Shown here piece after piece: positions 62,949-64,000 of a stretch of 64,000 bases of DNA. The notes under the pieces are model-generated. The model made no database searches. It saw only the letters and a list, made by a program, of their open reading frames with translations, and was not told where the DNA came from. The position numbers and the translations under genes are program-made. This DNA comes from Acuticoccus kalidii (GTDB taxonomy: Bacteria; Pseudomonadota; Alphaproteobacteria; Rhizobiales; Amorphaceae): positions 186,001-250,000 of the forward strand of contig NZ_JAKGCS010000006.1 of assembly GCF_021556395.1 (NCBI RefSeq). Reading direction: 5' to 3'. Each line of letters starts with the position of its first letter. Position 1 is the first letter of the stretch.

Positions 62949-63599
62949 AGCGCGCTCGGACCGATAAAGGTGCGATCGGCGATGCGGATCCTGAAGCGTC
63001 GGATGGGCCGCCTTGGACGCAAAGATCCTTCCGATCCGGGCGAGTGGTGTTCCGAGATCCGCGCGTTTCAGTCCGCGCCGACCACATCCGTGCGCGCATC
63101 GCGCAGCACCCGCGACGGTGCGAGGCGGCCCTGCGACGAAGTGGCCGGCGGTATTCAGACCATGAGGAGAGGCGGCGGCGACGAGGCGTTGGGCGAGAGC
63201 CGGCGGCGATCGGACGGCCGCCGGCAAGATCCCGAGTGAAGCTGCCACATTCCGCGAAAACGATAGAAGATCGAGGCTTGCCGAAAGGGCGGGGGTCGGC
63301 GCGATACGGTCATCGAGCGGGCCGTATCTGGCGTGAGTTGCCGGCAAATCGCGCCGTAACGCCGACGCGTGGCGCGCGCGACGGTCACCGCCATTTGATC
63401 GAACGGAACCGGCGCCACCATTGTGCTGTTCACGACAGTCGCGCGACACGCTTCGACGGCCCGCCGCGACCTTTCGAGCGCCGTTCCGTGCCCTTCGCGT
63501 GCGGCCCGCGCCAACGCTTCGCATTGTGATGTGGGTCAAGGCGCCGGCACAATGGCGGCGAATTTGGTGCCAGTGGGCGAAACAGAGCGTGAGTAGGCT
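62949..63599. other. Intergenic region before the ABC ATPase gene
   Basis: About 650 bases with no credible coding frame on either strand, no clear terminator and no tRNA-like fold. In related bacteria a divergent TesA-type esterase gene often precedes this ATPase; no such gene or remnant was recognised here. Confidence 0.5.
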
Positions 63600-64000
63600 A
63601 TGGATGAGCTGCCAATGATCGACGTGCGCGACGTACATGTCAGCCTCGGACGGGGGGCGGCCGCTGTTTCCGTTCTGCGTGGGGTCGATCTCGCCATCCC
63701 GGCGGGGCGCTCGATCGGGATCATCGGGCCGTCGGGCTCGGGCAAATCCACTCTTCTCATGCTGCTGGCGGGGTTGGAGCGCCCCGATCGTGGGCGGATC
63801 TCGATCGCCGGCCGCGATATCGCGGCGATGAGCGAGGACGACCTTGCCACCTTCAGGGGGCGCGAGATCGGCATCGTCTTCCAGTCCTTTCATCTGATCC
63901 CGACCATGACGGCGCTCGAGAATGCTTCGGTCCCGCTGGAGCTCGCGGGTGCCATTGATGCCCATGACCGCGCGCGCGAGGAACTCGCCGCGGTGGGGCT
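63600..64000 (+). CDS. ABC transporter ATP-binding protein, LolD/YbbA type (runs off the window)
   Basis: The first 133 codons are present. The Walker A is GPSGSGKST, and the Q-loop region is GIVFQSFHLIPTMTALENASVPLEL, typical of the MacB/LolD/YbbA subgroup that pairs with a FtsX-like permease. The signature and Walker B motifs lie beyond the window. The ATG at 63,600 is in frame with a second ATG at 63,615, either of which could start the protein. YbbA-type function is more likely than LolD because the gene stands alone, but this is inference. Confidence 0.85.
   Translation, partial: MDELPMIDVRDVHVSLGRGAAAVSVLRGVDLAIPAGRSIGIIGPSGSGKSTLLMLLAGLERPDRGRISIAGRDIAAMSEDDLATFRGREIGIVFQSFHLIPTMTALENASVPLELAGAIDAHDRAREELAAVG

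Noticed and set aside
62949..63599. TesA-type esterase expected divergent to the YbbA-type ATPase
   Set aside because: No GDS-lipase motif or reasonable frame found on the minus strand.
57684..63965. A 2,093-codon open frame on the minus strand running antisense to rnpA's end, yidC, engB, the secreted-protein gene and RNase T2
   Set aside because: Its translation is Arg/Pro/Ala/His-rich noise without domains, it is fully antisense to recognised genes, and stop codons are scarce in such GC-rich DNA. The unbroken passage through the gaps is striking but not evidence of a protein.

Overview
The window is GC-rich, densely packed bacterial chromosome from an alphaproteobacterium, most likely of the order Hyphomicrobiales (Rhizobiales). 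The assignment rests on gene content and gene order: a fructose-6-phosphate-aldolase-type transaldolase next to priA and xerC, a three-gene petABC cytochrome bc1 operon, rpmH-rnpA-yidC, an argB / HAD nucleotidase / dapD / dapE block, MmcB, a DUF1674 (SdhAF4) protein and PdeM. No rRNA, tRNA, CRISPR array, insertion sequence or prophage was recognised. Almost everything is core-chromosome content, with a few accessory islands.

Layout. Bases 1-2,156 hold the end of a ligase-associated helicase, pdeM and an atypical aspartate carbamoyltransferase. Bases 2,107-11,859 are a long minus-strand run: dsbD-like, orphan YnjB-like binding protein and nth (translationally coupled), then otsB, a GH15 glycosidase, otsA and a phospholipase-D-family gene, which form a trehalose operon. 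Bases 12,074-18,780 hold sdhB (separated from sdhCDA, behind xerC and an FkbM methyltransferase), fsa, priA and a Tat-exported metallo-beta-lactamase-fold hydrolase. Bases 18,877-23,012 hold SdhAF4, glyoxalase I, an HNH endonuclease, an esterase with an AlkA-type glycosylase, and a glutamyl-Q-tRNA synthetase that lacks its zinc cysteines. Bases 23,028-31,849 are a minus-strand catabolic unit: a complete oligopeptide/opine-type ABC importer, a short-chain dehydrogenase and two tandem paralogous FAD amine/amino-acid oxidases. Next come chrA, mmcB, hemF-trmL and petABC (to 38,250).

Bases 38,771-40,801 encode the most interesting protein: a 676-residue fusion of a PhnN-type ribose-1,5-bisphosphate kinase and an archaeal-type AMP (NMP) phosphorylase. 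The first domain's substrate is the second domain's product, so the fusion predicts a two-step NMP -> ribose-1,5-bisphosphate -> PRPP salvage enzyme. Bases 40,862-45,931 are the lysine/arginine block dapE-dapD-nucleotidase-argB on the minus strand. Bases 46,017-56,919 hold secreted proteins, a sulfotransferase-like protein, ychF-pth-rplY, an orphan sensor kinase, and a TVP38-family membrane protein coupled to a flavin disulfide reductase. Bases 57,183-61,079 are rpmH-rnpA-yidC-engB. The right end is gene-poor, with two small secreted proteins (one an RNase T2 with a changed active-site motif) and the start of a LolD/YbbA-type ABC ATPase.

The genes are tightly packed. At least eleven adjacent pairs overlap by exactly 4 bases (ATGA or GTGA), implying widespread translational coupling. 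Clear intrinsic terminators follow sdhB, priA, petC and the 61.2-kb secreted-protein gene. Good sigma-70-like promoters can be read before rpmH and rplY and probably before engB and argB.
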